From positions 1 through 13,465 of the forward strand of contig CAYUWG010000083.1 in the NCBI GenBank assembly GCA_964448285.1: a stretch of DNA of 13,465 nucleotides. The letters run 5' to 3'. Positions 1 through 8,136 of this stretch are shown here, piece after piece (the first letter of the stretch is position 1; each line of letters starts with the position of its first letter). The notes under the pieces are model-generated. The model saw nothing but the letters and a program-made list of their open reading frames with translations. It searched no databases and was not told the DNA's origin. Both the position numbers and the translations under genes were made by a program. Origin of the DNA: CAYUWG01 sp964448285. Its GTDB lineage: Bacteria > Bacteroidota > Ignavibacteria > SZUA-365.

Positions 1-3000
1 TGGAGAAAGTACACCATCGACAGTCGGAGAAGAGACAGATTTAGGAATCGAGAGTCGATGTCCCCCCGCGCGAGGCGTCGCTTCCCGAATAGTGGAGATA
101 CGCATTTCGATACCATCCTCAACGGCTACGATCAAATAGTAATACTTGGTACCGTTCGTCACCGTTGTATCCGGAAAGAATGTCGCGTTTATCTCACCGA
201 TGACCGTCGTAAGGAGTTCGAAATTTCCGTTTTCACCCTCGCGTCTATAGAAACGATATAATTTTCCCTTCATGGATTTCCACATGAGCAAGACGAGTTT
301 ATCCTGACCATCGGAAACCGTGAAGAACATACCTTCGGGATTGTACCCTCGCCGTTGTAGGGTGAGCGAATACGCGCCACTCGTTGCAATGCTTTGTGCT
401 TGATCTTCCGTTGATCGTATGCCGGGAAACGAGCCGGAGTTGTTTTTCTCCGCATACCGGATGTAATACCAACCTGCCGCCTGGATACGATACTCGATGC
501 GGGACGAAGCGCTCGACTGATCGTCATCGTTCATTGCCAGCTGCGTTCCGCTTTCATCAAAAAGCCAGAGCTTCCCATCGAGCAATGAACCTTGTGCGTT
601 CGTGGTGCCGATGGATATCGTGTCGGATTTTGCCGCGAGGAATTTGAAGTAATCCACGTCGGTATCCGTCTCGATGGAAGCTTTCACGGTGTCGCCGTAT
701 TGAATGATCGATGCGACAGGTGCGGTGTTATCCGGCTCGAAGGGATTCGTTATTGTCCCAATGACGTTTGCGTAGATATCGAAGCCATGATTCGGCGTGC
801 GATTATCCATCCAGACTGTGAGAATCTTTCCATTACGAATGCGCGTGTCGGGAGCGATTTGCCACACATCTTCACCTGCATTTGAAACACGATATGCACC
901 GCTGAGCGCATCCCCTGTCGATGAGAATTGCTTCGCATAAATTTTCGGAATGATCCAGCCATAATCCACCCACGCAACGACGAAGCGACCGCTTTCATCC
1001 ATCGCCACGCTGAACAGGCGAGTATTTGACGCCCAACTACCGTTCGTCTCAGCAAACGGAGTTCCGATATCTGCGATGCGCAATTTTCCGGACCTCGGAT
1101 TTCCCGTCGCATCGAAAAGGCGAGCCATGAGAATGCAATTGGATTGTGGTCGTTCAATCCAAACGATTACGAAGTTTCCATTTCCGGTCATTGCCATCCG
1201 GAAGAGGTTTCCGATCCCACAGGTATCCGAGCCAAGACGGAAATTATTTCCCTCAGGATTTCCGCTGCTGTTGCGCCGTTGCGCCATGAAGATCGTTTTG
1301 CCGTTGAGTGTATCAGCCCACACGATCATCGCATTACCGTTCGCATCCATGGCACAACGCACCTGAGCGATACGATAGAATTTGTTGCTGATGTTGAAAT
1401 CATTTCCGGCAGGCTGGCTGTTCGCGGTGAAGTACCGTCCCCATATCTGCGTTGCTTGAAAACCACCTCGCGAGTCGGTAAATGCGACAATCGATTTTCC
1501 GCTCTGGTCCATTGCAATCCCATGATCGAAAGAGTTCGACATTCCCGAACCGGGATCAGCGGTTGGCGCGACGGTTTCTGGTCCTGCCGATTGACCAGAA
1601 GCACTGTAGGCACGCATGTATGTATCGATCGATTGTCTGCGGGAATCACTCCATGAAATTGCAAACTGTTTGGACGTATTCGATGCAATCTCAGAATGTC
1701 GTTGTGCCCATTGACCGGCGGCAGTGTTTACTTTCTCATTCGTCCCAACTTTTAATCCTGAAGGATCGAACCGTTGAAGAAATATATCCACACCCATCTT
1801 ATCAGGTCCTTGGTTCCCTGATGAGATGCCGTCGCGCCCATCTGTCCACGCAACCACGAAGGAACCATCATCGAACAGAGCGCAGGACGGTTGGATTTCG
1901 GAACCGTTCCCAGTGTTCGTATCAATGCGCTGTGCGGTATTCGTGAGAGTTCCTCCACTGCTGAGTGTTGCATGATAAATTTGTGAGAATCCGAAATTGC
2001 GTTCATCATAAATCATGACAGCAGTCCCGGAATTCCCAATCGTTATTGCAGGCATGCTACCACCGTTCAGTTGATGCCTGACACTATCGACAAGTATGGC
2101 AGAACCTTGAGGCGTACCGTTCCCTGCGAGACGTTGTGCACGAAGGATCAAGTTCTCTTTCCATGCGATTGCACATGAACCTGTTTCATCCATTGCCAAC
2201 GGCACTTCGAAGATATCCGGGACACTTCCATTCGCTTCCCATATCGTTGTTGCAAATTGAAGGATAGCGCCGCTCGATGATATTCTGGTGAGACGAACTC
2301 CATACTTCGATGCTACAGTATTCCCCATCCAGGTAAAAGCCAATTCACCACTCGAATTACATGCGATCCCGATCCCTTTGACACTCGATGTTGTATCTGT
2401 CATGAGCATGGTGGTGAGGTTCACTGGCTGAAGTGTCGACGCATCGAAACGGCGATAGAACTTGAAGTATTTCGATGCATTATATTCCGTCCACACAGCC
2501 ACAAGATGCGCACCTCGGATTGCTAGCGAAGTTGCTGTCGTAGAGAAAGTAACAAGGTCAGTTTTGTTTGTAACCGGCGTACCATCCCATTGGAAAATCC
2601 GTGCGCTTATACGGCTCCAATCCCAAGCCAGAACGATATGATTGCTTTGATTGAATCCAACGAACACTCTCGTAGGAGCAGAATATCCCGGATCACCGAC
2701 GTTTCTCACCGGACCGGTTGCCACACCGTTCGCATCGAAAGTGCGGAAGAACACACCGTGGAACTTATCGACCTTCGCAGCCCACGCGACGACGAATTCT
2801 CCCGAGTTCCTGACTGCGACGGCGATTGATGGAATCGTTGGCTCAGGATTCGTCGGGATGTGCGTCTTGTAATACTCCGCGTCGATCACGGAGATGATGT
2901 TTCCTTCGGCGATCCCATTCACATTATGGAATCGTGCAAATATCTCCCGAGGTCCATTCCGCGTCGAAGACCAGATGCTCACCGTTTTCGTGCCGTTCGA

Positions 3001-3228
3001 AGCAATCGCAGTATGATCAGCATCCGTTACCGGCCCATCCGGGAAGCCGACGTTCTCGCTGATTTGAAAGTCGGGAAGGAGCGTAGATAGTTTCGCTGAT
3101 TGTGTTGCCGCATGTTCAGGCGTACTTACACCTGTCACTTGTGCAAACGATTGTAATTGTGTCGTGAATATCACAACGGTGAAGTTCAGTAAGAGAACGT
3201 GAGCTTGATCGAGAACGAATCTTTTCAT
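1..3228 (-). CDS. Secreted beta-propeller-like repeat protein with PPC and FN3-like domains, C-terminus cut by window edge
   Basis: I translated the minus strand from the ATG at 3228 to base 1 and met no stop, giving 1076 residues of an unfinished protein. Residues 1-29 form a signal peptide with likely cleavage at SFA|Q. Residues about 60-815 hold ten or more repeats, 50-65 residues apart where I placed them, built on a G-x-F-V-V-A-W-x-D pattern (W near 147, 461, 528, 635, 688, 753), as in beta-propeller blades. Residues 826-961 resemble a bacterial pre-peptidase C-terminal (PPC) domain, with FEPDN at 830-834 and DVDYFKF at 857-863. Residues 962-1045 look FN3-like. The last visible residues, PTVDGVLSP, resemble the start of a CBM9/DOMON-like domain. 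AAGGAA lies 10 bases before the chosen start. An in-frame ATG at 3255 adds nine residues but lacks a ribosome site. A T9SS tail could lie beyond the edge. No enzymatic role is visible. Confidence 0.88.
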   Translation of the reverse strand, partial: MKRFVLDQAHVLLLNFTVVIFTTQLQSFAQVTGVSTPEHAATQSAKLSTLLPDFQISENVGFPDGPVTDADHTAIASNGTKTVSIWSSTRNGPREIFARFHNVNGIAEGNIISVIDAEYYKTHIPTNPEPTIPSIAVAVRNSGEFVVAWAAKVDKFHGVFFRTFDANGVATGPVRNVGDPGYSAPTRVFVGFNQSNHIVLAWDWSRISARIFQWDGTPVTNKTDLVTFSTTATSLAIRGAHLVAVWTEYNASKYFKFYRRFDASTLQPVNLTTMLMTDTTSSVKGIGIACNSSGELAFTWMGNTVASKYGVRLTRISSSGAILQFATTIWEANGSVPDIFEVPLAMDETGSCAIAWKENLILRAQRLAGNGTPQGSAILVDSVRHQLNGGSMPAITIGNSGTAVMIYDERNFGFSQIYHATLSSGGTLTNTAQRIDTNTGNGSEIQPSCALFDDGSFVVAWTDGRDGISSGNQGPDKMGVDIFLQRFDPSGLKVGTNEKVNTAAGQWAQRHSEIASNTSKQFAISWSDSRRQSIDTYMRAYSASGQSAGPETVAPTADPGSGMSNSFDHGIAMDQSGKSIVAFTDSRGGFQATQIWGRYFTANSQPAGNDFNISNKFYRIAQVRCAMDANGNAMIVWADTLNGKTIFMAQRRNSSGNPEGNNFRLGSDTCGIGNLFRMAMTGNGNFVIVWIERPQSNCILMARLFDATGNPRSGKLRIADIGTPFAETNGSWASNTRLFSVAMDESGRFVVAWVDYGWIIPKIYAKQFSSTGDALSGAYRVSNAGEDVWQIAPDTRIRNGKILTVWMDNRTPNHGFDIYANVIGTITNPFEPDNTAPVASIIQYGDTVKASIETDTDVDYFKFLAAKSDTISIGTTNAQGSLLDGKLWLFDESGTQLAMNDDDQSSASSRIEYRIQAAGWYYIRYAEKNNSGSFPGIRSTEDQAQSIATSGAYSLTLQRRGYNPEGMFFTVSDGQDKLVLLMWKSMKGKLYRFYRREGENGNFELLTTVIGEINATFFPDTTVTNGTKYYYLIVAVEDGIEMRISTIREATPRAGGHRLSIPKSVSSPTVDGVLSP

Positions 3229-3238
3229 ACTAGAGATA

Positions 3239-3244
3239 TTCCTT
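3239..3244 (-). promoter_or_regulatory. Shine-Dalgarno AAGGAA deciding the start at 3228
   Basis: AAGGAA on the minus strand sits 10 bases before the ATG at 3228. It favours that start over the in-frame ATG at 3255, which has only a T-run and no purine-rich site before it. The signal peptide also begins naturally at 3228. Confidence 0.5.
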
Positions 3245-3311
3245 GATGAAAACATGGTGAAAAACTGATTGTGTAGTATCGGATTTGTGCTAGACTTTTT
3301 TTGATTGCGGT

Positions 3312-3352
3312 GATCGTTTCTCTGATCGTCCATTGAAAACCTGGGAACGATC
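3312..3352. repeat. Inverted GATCGT/ACGATC repeats in the gap after the protease gene
   Basis: The 134-base gap between the protease stop and the next gene holds GATCGT at 3312-3317 and 3324-3329, and its inverse ACGATC at 3347-3352, giving a 6-base stem with a 17-base loop. A short GGGA/TCCC stem (3343-3354) overlaps it. A minus-strand A-run follows rather than a T-run, so this is not a convincing intrinsic terminator. It could be a weak hairpin or an operator, or chance. Confidence 0.25.
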
Positions 3353-3362
3353 CCTTCTTTGC

Positions 3363-6300
3363 TCATCTTATCACCATAAACTTACTCATCTTCATCTCCT
3401 GACCAGTGGATACGCGAATGAAAAACACCCCGCAATGTGGAAACGTATTGTTAAAGGAATAACCCGTTGAGTAGCCTCGTTCAGGAATCTCGCCCTCGTA
3501 TATTCTGGTAAGCATCCTACCGAGCGGATCGAGAATTTCAATCCTGATATGTATTCGTTTCAACGTTGAAATGTTGATGATGATCTTATCCTGCGTAGGA
3601 TTTGGGGAAATGGACAGACTCAATCCTGAATGGGGCAGTAGCTGTTCATCGACAAAGACAGGACGACGTACCGGGGAGATGAATTTATAGATGCTCGAAT
3701 AGGAGGCAAAGATCGTCGTGTTTTGCGAACCGACAAAGTGATCGGCGGCAATGCGCGGATTGAACGTCGGCAGCGTTGGCTCCATCGACCAACTCGTTCC
3801 AAGGTCAGTCGAAACGTACGCCGTGTCCATCGTCAACACCCAAAGGCGAACACCTCCTTTCTCCATGAGTACTCGCGGTGCGAGTGGAGCGACAAATGAC
3901 GTATTACGTTCCCATGTCTCTCCTCCGTCCGTTGTCACGGCAAGTTGCCCGGATTCACTCTTACTCGGCTGATATTCAAATCGTAGAACACCTGTTTGTG
4001 AATCACGGAAGGAGATATCGCTTACCCATGTGCCGGGCACGACAATCGATCTCCAGCTTCGTCCCCGGTCTGTGGATTTAAAAATTTTGTTTGAAGTAGT
4101 GGCAAACCAAACGATGTCTCCAATTTGACTGTATGCATTCGCAACACACAGTGCGCCTGAATCGGCTGGGATAGGAGTTGACAATGGTTGCCATGAGACA
4201 CCTCCATTCGAGGTTGTGGCAATTCCCCAGACGTTATTTACCGGATTTCCTCCAAGGACGCCATTGTTCGCGTCCCACATGCATATCCAATTGACAGATT
4301 TAGTAACGTTACCGATATCCGTTTTTTGCCATGAAGCTCCACTGTTTGTCGTTCGATAAACGGCTCCATTACCGCTGATAAATCCAGCTCCGATGAAGGC
4401 TGTCTGTGAATTGACCCCGGTGATACATCGTCCATCATTTGCCGGGGGGTACCCTGATCCCATAATAGCTGACCATGTGGTGCCGGCATTTCCTGTTTTC
4501 AATCCGAATGGATAGTATGTTCGTGTCGTTATATCCCATTCAAATCCGAGCGCCCAGACATCGACATCGCTCACAACATCGAGTGACCAGACAAACTGGC
4601 CGCCAGTCGTCAAATCGATGGTCGAATGCCAGCCATCCTTGAGCTTTGCCCGAATGCGTCCCAGTATATAATCGTTATAGGCACCATCGGTAATCCGTAT
4701 CCGCACAAGAAGAAGTCCTTCAGAAATACTTGGGGTTTGTGAGAAGGTAACATCAAACTCAAATGAAAATGTCCCATTCGTAACAACGACACCGAGTGGA
4801 AAAACTGATTGTGAAGCAGTGAGATTGCTTCCATCGAATTCGACTTGTGCAGAAGTTGATGGAGAAGATGGAGCGAGAATATTTTGGAGAGTGATACGCA
4901 CGTGCGCTTGTTGTCCCGGTTCCGTCAACATTCCTCCATTCAAACCTGTCACGGTAAAATCGGAGAGTATGAAGCCGGGAATATCAGACAATGTGTTGTT
5001 CACTGTCACAGCTCTATGCGCATTGACTCTTCCGTAATGCTTTGAATCGGGCTGTACCCCAAACTGATCGCACGTCACACGGATTTGCTTTGCCACTTGA
5101 TCGGGAGACCAATTTGGATGGATTGAAAAAACCAACGCTGCTATTCCTGCGGTTAATGGAGAGGCGAGCGACGTTCCCAAATCGTTTCCATAACCACCAC
5201 CCAGCGTTGTACTTAAAACTGTGTTTCCGAGGCCATACACATGTACCGAAGTACCATAATTACCCCAATCTGAAGCCGTGCCATTTGTTTCTACCGCTCC
5301 AACTCCAAGGACATGATCGAAACTCGCCGGATATTGTGGTATTAAATCCAGATTCAGTCCGAGGTTTCCGGCTGAAGAGACTATGAGCGTCCCTTGCGAG
5401 TTTGCATAGTTTATAACATCCCGATATGTGCGCATATAATCGGCTGAACCTCCCGCGCCGCCAAAACTGCAGTTGATCACCTTGCACTTCATTTGCACTG
5501 CGTATGTAATCGCTTCGATGTCATACGCCATCAATCCGCCATTGTCACTTGACAACTTTATTGGAAGAATCTTCGATCGATAGGATGTCCCTGCGATGCC
5601 AATTCCATTATTCGCTTGAGCTGCCACACAGCCGGATACCATCGTACCGTGACCTGCATAGTCAGTTGGATTGTTATCGGGAAACGGAAATTGAATACTC
5701 CCGGCGCCAACGAAATCCCATCCTCTATAGTCATCTACTTTCCCATTCCCGTCGTCGTCGCGACCGTTGTTCTTCAACTCGCCGTTGTTTCCCCACTCGC
5801 CGGGATTGATCCAGATGGCGCCTTGTAAATCTTCATGAGCGAAATCTATTCCCGTGTCGAGTATGCCGATGACGATTGTCGAATCTCCTGTTGTGAGGTC
5901 CCATGCTTGCTCCAGCTTGTGTAAAGCAATTGCGTATTGCTGTGCGAGCCGAGGATCGTTCGGCGTATGATGCGCTGGAAACATGAACAGAGGTTCTGCA
6001 TACTCGACTGCTGGAGTCGATTCGAACAAGCGAACTGCTTCGCGAGGTTTTATTTCCGCGGAGTAGTACACCTTAATAATCCGGGCAATTTCATCTTCCT
6101 CGCGAGTGAGACGACCTTTTAATAGATTCTTCGGTGTGAGCAATGGGGTTATCCGATATACACCGATACAATCAAGAATTGCGTCAATGCTCGCAATATT
6201 TACCCGCGTTGACGTGAAGTTATATCCGTAACCGGATTTCAATTTCACAATAAGCTGACGTGGGATTACTTGAGTTGCGTTCAATTCTTGGGATCGAATT

Positions 6301-6410
6301 CTTGTTTGTTGTTGATCGTCCGGGCTAAACAGTCGCTTAGGATGTATTATCAGGGGAAACGTTACGACAAGGATTGAAAAGGCGATCGAGATCGATTTAT
6401 TACTTCTCAT
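3363..6410 (-). CDS. Secreted subtilisin-family (S8) serine protease with BNR-like repeats and T9SS type A sorting domain
   Basis: This is a complete exported serine endopeptidase of 1015 residues. A signal segment covers about 1-23. A prodomain-like stretch follows (about 48-140). The S8 catalytic domain spans about 170-470: Asp185 in ILDTGIDFAHEDL, His254 in GHGTMVSG, oxyanion Asn349 in SSAGN and Ser414 in GTSLASP. An Asp/Asn-rich loop at 215-227 (NGRDDDGNGKVDD) looks calcium-binding and is inserted between Asp and His. Residues about 480-590 resemble a beta-sandwich. Residues 600-910 hold S/T-x-D/N-x-G-x-x-W motifs typical of BNR/sialidase-like propellers (near 687, 733, 779, 826, 867). 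Residues about 930-1015 form a T9SS type A sorting tail with SISPNPTQD and a GVFFIRV strand, so the product is probably carried across the outer membrane and anchored or released. AGGAG six bases upstream supports the start. The substrate is unknown; BNR repeats do not show sialidase activity. Confidence 0.96.
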   Translation of the reverse strand: MRSNKSISIAFSILVVTFPLIIHPKRLFSPDDQQQTRIRSQELNATQVIPRQLIVKLKSGYGYNFTSTRVNIASIDAILDCIGVYRITPLLTPKNLLKGRLTREEDEIARIIKVYYSAEIKPREAVRLFESTPAVEYAEPLFMFPAHHTPNDPRLAQQYAIALHKLEQAWDLTTGDSTIVIGILDTGIDFAHEDLQGAIWINPGEWGNNGELKNNGRDDDGNGKVDDYRGWDFVGAGSIQFPFPDNNPTDYAGHGTMVSGCVAAQANNGIGIAGTSYRSKILPIKLSSDNGGLMAYDIEAITYAVQMKCKVINCSFGGAGGSADYMRTYRDVINYANSQGTLIVSSAGNLGLNLDLIPQYPASFDHVLGVGAVETNGTASDWGNYGTSVHVYGLGNTVLSTTLGGGYGNDLGTSLASPLTAGIAALVFSIHPNWSPDQVAKQIRVTCDQFGVQPDSKHYGRVNAHRAVTVNNTLSDIPGFILSDFTVTGLNGGMLTEPGQQAHVRITLQNILAPSSPSTSAQVEFDGSNLTASQSVFPLGVVVTNGTFSFEFDVTFSQTPSISEGLLLVRIRITDGAYNDYILGRIRAKLKDGWHSTIDLTTGGQFVWSLDVVSDVDVWALGFEWDITTRTYYPFGLKTGNAGTTWSAIMGSGYPPANDGRCITGVNSQTAFIGAGFISGNGAVYRTTNSGASWQKTDIGNVTKSVNWICMWDANNGVLGGNPVNNVWGIATTSNGGVSWQPLSTPIPADSGALCVANAYSQIGDIVWFATTSNKIFKSTDRGRSWRSIVVPGTWVSDISFRDSQTGVLRFEYQPSKSESGQLAVTTDGGETWERNTSFVAPLAPRVLMEKGGVRLWVLTMDTAYVSTDLGTSWSMEPTLPTFNPRIAADHFVGSQNTTIFASYSSIYKFISPVRRPVFVDEQLLPHSGLSLSISPNPTQDKIIINISTLKRIHIRIEILDPLGRMLTRIYEGEIPERGYSTGYSFNNTFPHCGVFFIRVSTGQEMKMSKFMVIR

Positions 6411-6416
6411 GACTGA

Positions 6417-6421
6417 CTCCT
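6417..6421 (-). promoter_or_regulatory. Shine-Dalgarno AGGAG of the subtilisin gene
   Basis: AGGAG lies six bases before the ATG at 6410, a near-ideal spacing. It fixes the start of the protease gene, and the encoded N-terminus is a plausible signal peptide. Confidence 0.55.
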
Positions 6422-6431
6422 GATTAGTGGT

Positions 6432-6456
6432 GTGAAAGTTGGAATCATCGTTTCAC
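6432..6456. repeat. Inverted repeat GTGAAA/TTTCAC upstream of the protease
   Basis: GTGAAA (6432-6437) and TTTCAC (6451-6456) form perfect 6-base arms around a 13-base spacer, and extended flanks (GGTG(TG)AAA) add partial pairing. The centre lies about 34 bases before the protease start, in the 140-base gap after the lipoprotein gene, a position that suits an operator or leader hairpin. The arms are short, so chance is a real alternative. I recognise no promoter in this gap. Confidence 0.25.
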
Positions 6457-6550
6457 CGGTTGAACTACCGCAAGATTCCATCGCTGGTTTTTGAATGAGA
6501 TTCTATCTTCATTTGCAAGTGCGTTTTAAAAATATTGAAATCGAAGAATA

Positions 6551-7171
6551 TCATCGATGTGTTTTCTTTGCATTCAAATACTCGACCCGCCATTTCTCAG
6601 CAAGTCGGCTCATGAGACTACCAGTTCTTTCGTTATACAGAAACTTCCCTGATGAGCCCCAAATAATCGCATGCGCAGCGGAATCTGTTCGCTTCAACCA
6701 TGAGGAGAACGTAATCACCCGCTCCACGAACAGCTGCATCTCCTTCGGCGGTCGTCTTGCGCCTATATAGATGATCAATCCGTCACGACATACCAAGCGG
6801 ATAAATTGATGAAGTTGCGGAATGCCGAGCGCCGTCAGAACCTGGTTAGTTTCCGTAAGATCAAAGTCGATGGTGTCACCGCTGACGTGGACGTTGCTAT
6901 AAGCGAGCCGAGTTCGGGCGCCAACATCGAACCGAATCGGGGACAACACTTCTTCCACGCCTCGGAGAGTATCTGATCCTAAATGCCAGACGACATCATA
7001 CGCGAGGACCCTTTTCACCGCTGGAATATCATGCGCATTCGCATGCTGGATATAGTCATCGAGCAACGATCCTATATCCCTCTTTTCAGAACCACAGCTG
7101 AGCAAGAGGAGAGACGCAACGAGTAATTGAACGTGCGTGCATCGCGATGATATTCGGAAGATCGATTTCAT
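6551..7171 (-). CDS. Lipoprotein with NTF2/SnoaL-like fold
   Basis: The gene encodes 206 residues. The N-terminus is basic, then hydrophobic, and ends in a lipobox LLSC with the lipidated cysteine at 26, followed by G-S, so the product is probably a membrane-anchored lipoprotein. Residues about 33-140 have the pattern of the NTF2/SnoaL-like superfamily: an opening helix (LLDDYIQHANAHDIPAVKRV), then a sheet region where VVWHLGSDTLRG and a later DFDLTETNQVL mark strands around a pocket. Members include both enzymes and ligand-binding domains, and I see no catalytic set that tells which. Residues about 140-206 are basic and helical with no family recognised. The start lies 15 bases behind the hydrolase stop, with GAGGA overlapping that stop, so the two are probably co-transcribed and translationally linked. 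Confidence 0.82.
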   Translation of the reverse strand: MKSIFRISSRCTHVQLLVASLLLLSCGSEKRDIGSLLDDYIQHANAHDIPAVKRVLAYDVVWHLGSDTLRGVEEVLSPIRFDVGARTRLAYSNVHVSGDTIDFDLTETNQVLTALGIPQLHQFIRLVCRDGLIIYIGARRPPKEMQLFVERVITFSSWLKRTDSAAHAIIWGSSGKFLYNERTGSLMSRLAEKWRVEYLNAKKTHR

Positions 7172-7186
7172 AGTGTATTGGTATCC

Positions 7187-8059
7187 TCAGCGCTTGATGC
7201 TTTCACCTTCAATCCATTGGAGAACGGTTTCGGCAAGCTTGTCCCGCACATGGCGGAAACTGTGGTCGGTTTCATAAACGATAAGTCGGACATCATTGGA
7301 GGTGTTTTTTTTGAGCGTGCGATAGAATGGTAAAACCTGATACTCAAGTTCGACCATCTCGTCGTCCGTACCGGAAAAGAGGAGTAGGTTTTTCTCCGCG
7401 AGTTTCGGCGCAATGGTCACGAGGTCGAAGACATCCTGCCCGGTCCGTAATTCATTCAGGCAATGATCGAGATCGAAGCGTACCGGACCAGGTGGAGCAC
7501 GTGTCGCTTCAAGTCCTTTACGAATTTCGGAAGCATAAGCGGTGTCCTGATCGCATCGACGGATAAACGCGCCGTTCTCCGTTCCTGCAAATGAGATGAC
7601 ATGCGTAACGGAAGACTGCAATGCTGAAAACGATAATGCAATCGAACCGCCCCAGCTATAGCCGGCGAGTACTCTCTTCTGCGGATCGATGCCGTGCTTT
7701 CCTCCGCCGTTTCGCTCGGCAAGCCATTCCCAAAGTGCGCCGACGTCCTCGAGCGCGCCAGCGAAAGTTGCCTCGCCGCCGCTTCTTCCATGCCCCCGTG
7801 GATGAAGCACGAATGCATGAATGCCGTTGGCGCTCAATGCAGTGCCGAGACCTAATACATCTCTGCCCACTGCGGGCCATCCGGGGATCAGCAGAATCGA
7901 CGATCCGCTCTGCGCGTTAAGAGGAGCGTAATGGATTACCCAAATCGTATCGCCTTTGCTCATCAAAGGAAATGTCAACGGTTCGGGTTGCTTCGTCTGC
8001 GCGGATAACGCAGACGCGATCATCAAAGCAGTCCAACTACAAACGATGAGATGTTTCAT
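7187..8059 (-). CDS. Exported alpha/beta-hydrolase (serine esterase/peptidase type)
   Basis: From the ATG at 8059 the product has 290 residues. A signal peptide (1-20, ALSA|Q) sends it out of the cytoplasm. The alpha/beta-hydrolase fold shows in order: an oxyanion loop LLIPGWP (56-62), the strand and loop VLHPRGHGRSGG (84-95), the nucleophile elbow GYSWGG with Ser135, the acid loop SGTDDE (Asp232 or Asp233), and the catalytic His266 in YETDHSF. The full triad is present, so it should be active. Its arrangement is nearest to dienelactone-hydrolase and S9/S15-like esterases and peptidases; the substrate cannot be read from the sequence. An in-frame ATG at 8077 adds six residues but lacks a ribosome site, whereas GGAG precedes 8059 by nine bases and the signal peptide starts there. 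It is followed 15 bases later by the lipoprotein gene. Confidence 0.92.
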   Translation of the reverse strand: MKHLIVCSWTALMIASALSAQTKQPEPLTFPLMSKGDTIWVIHYAPLNAQSGSSILLIPGWPAVGRDVLGLGTALSANGIHAFVLHPRGHGRSGGEATFAGALEDVGALWEWLAERNGGGKHGIDPQKRVLAGYSWGGSIALSFSALQSSVTHVISFAGTENGAFIRRCDQDTAYASEIRKGLEATRAPPGPVRFDLDHCLNELRTGQDVFDLVTIAPKLAEKNLLLFSGTDDEMVELEYQVLPFYRTLKKNTSNDVRLIVYETDHSFRHVRDKLAETVLQWIEGESIKR

Positions 8060-8068
8060 CACTCGGGT

Positions 8069-8072
8069 CTCC
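8069..8072 (-). promoter_or_regulatory. Shine-Dalgarno GGAG deciding the hydrolase start
   Basis: GGAG sits nine bases before the ATG at 8059. No comparable purine-rich site precedes the alternative ATG at 8077. Together with the signal peptide this supports the shorter form of the hydrolase. Confidence 0.45.
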
Positions 8073-8136
8073 AGCATGAATAGGATACACTCATGGAAGT
8101 CATTGATCGGAGTAGTTCAATGGAAGACACCATTAC

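Noticed and set aside
592..1688. Several overlapping open frames of 97-170 codons on both strands
   Set aside because: They lie inside the 1076-codon minus-strand frame, have no domain pattern or ribosome site, and read as shadows of its repeats.
3324..3360. Intrinsic terminator after the protease gene
   Set aside because: The stem is only 6 bases with a 17-base loop and no following T-run on the transcribed strand.
5137..5910. Inactivated protease
   Set aside because: Asp185, His254, Asn349 and Ser414 are all present in the expected contexts and the frame is unbroken.
7456..7920. Overlapping frames of 74-120 codons across the hydrolase gene
   Set aside because: The Arg/Cys-rich translations are typical out-of-frame products; the hydrolase triad lies in the other frame.
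8075..8077. ATG at 8077 as the hydrolase start
   Set aside because: It adds six residues ahead of a typical signal peptide and lacks a ribosome site, while GGAG is well placed for 8059.
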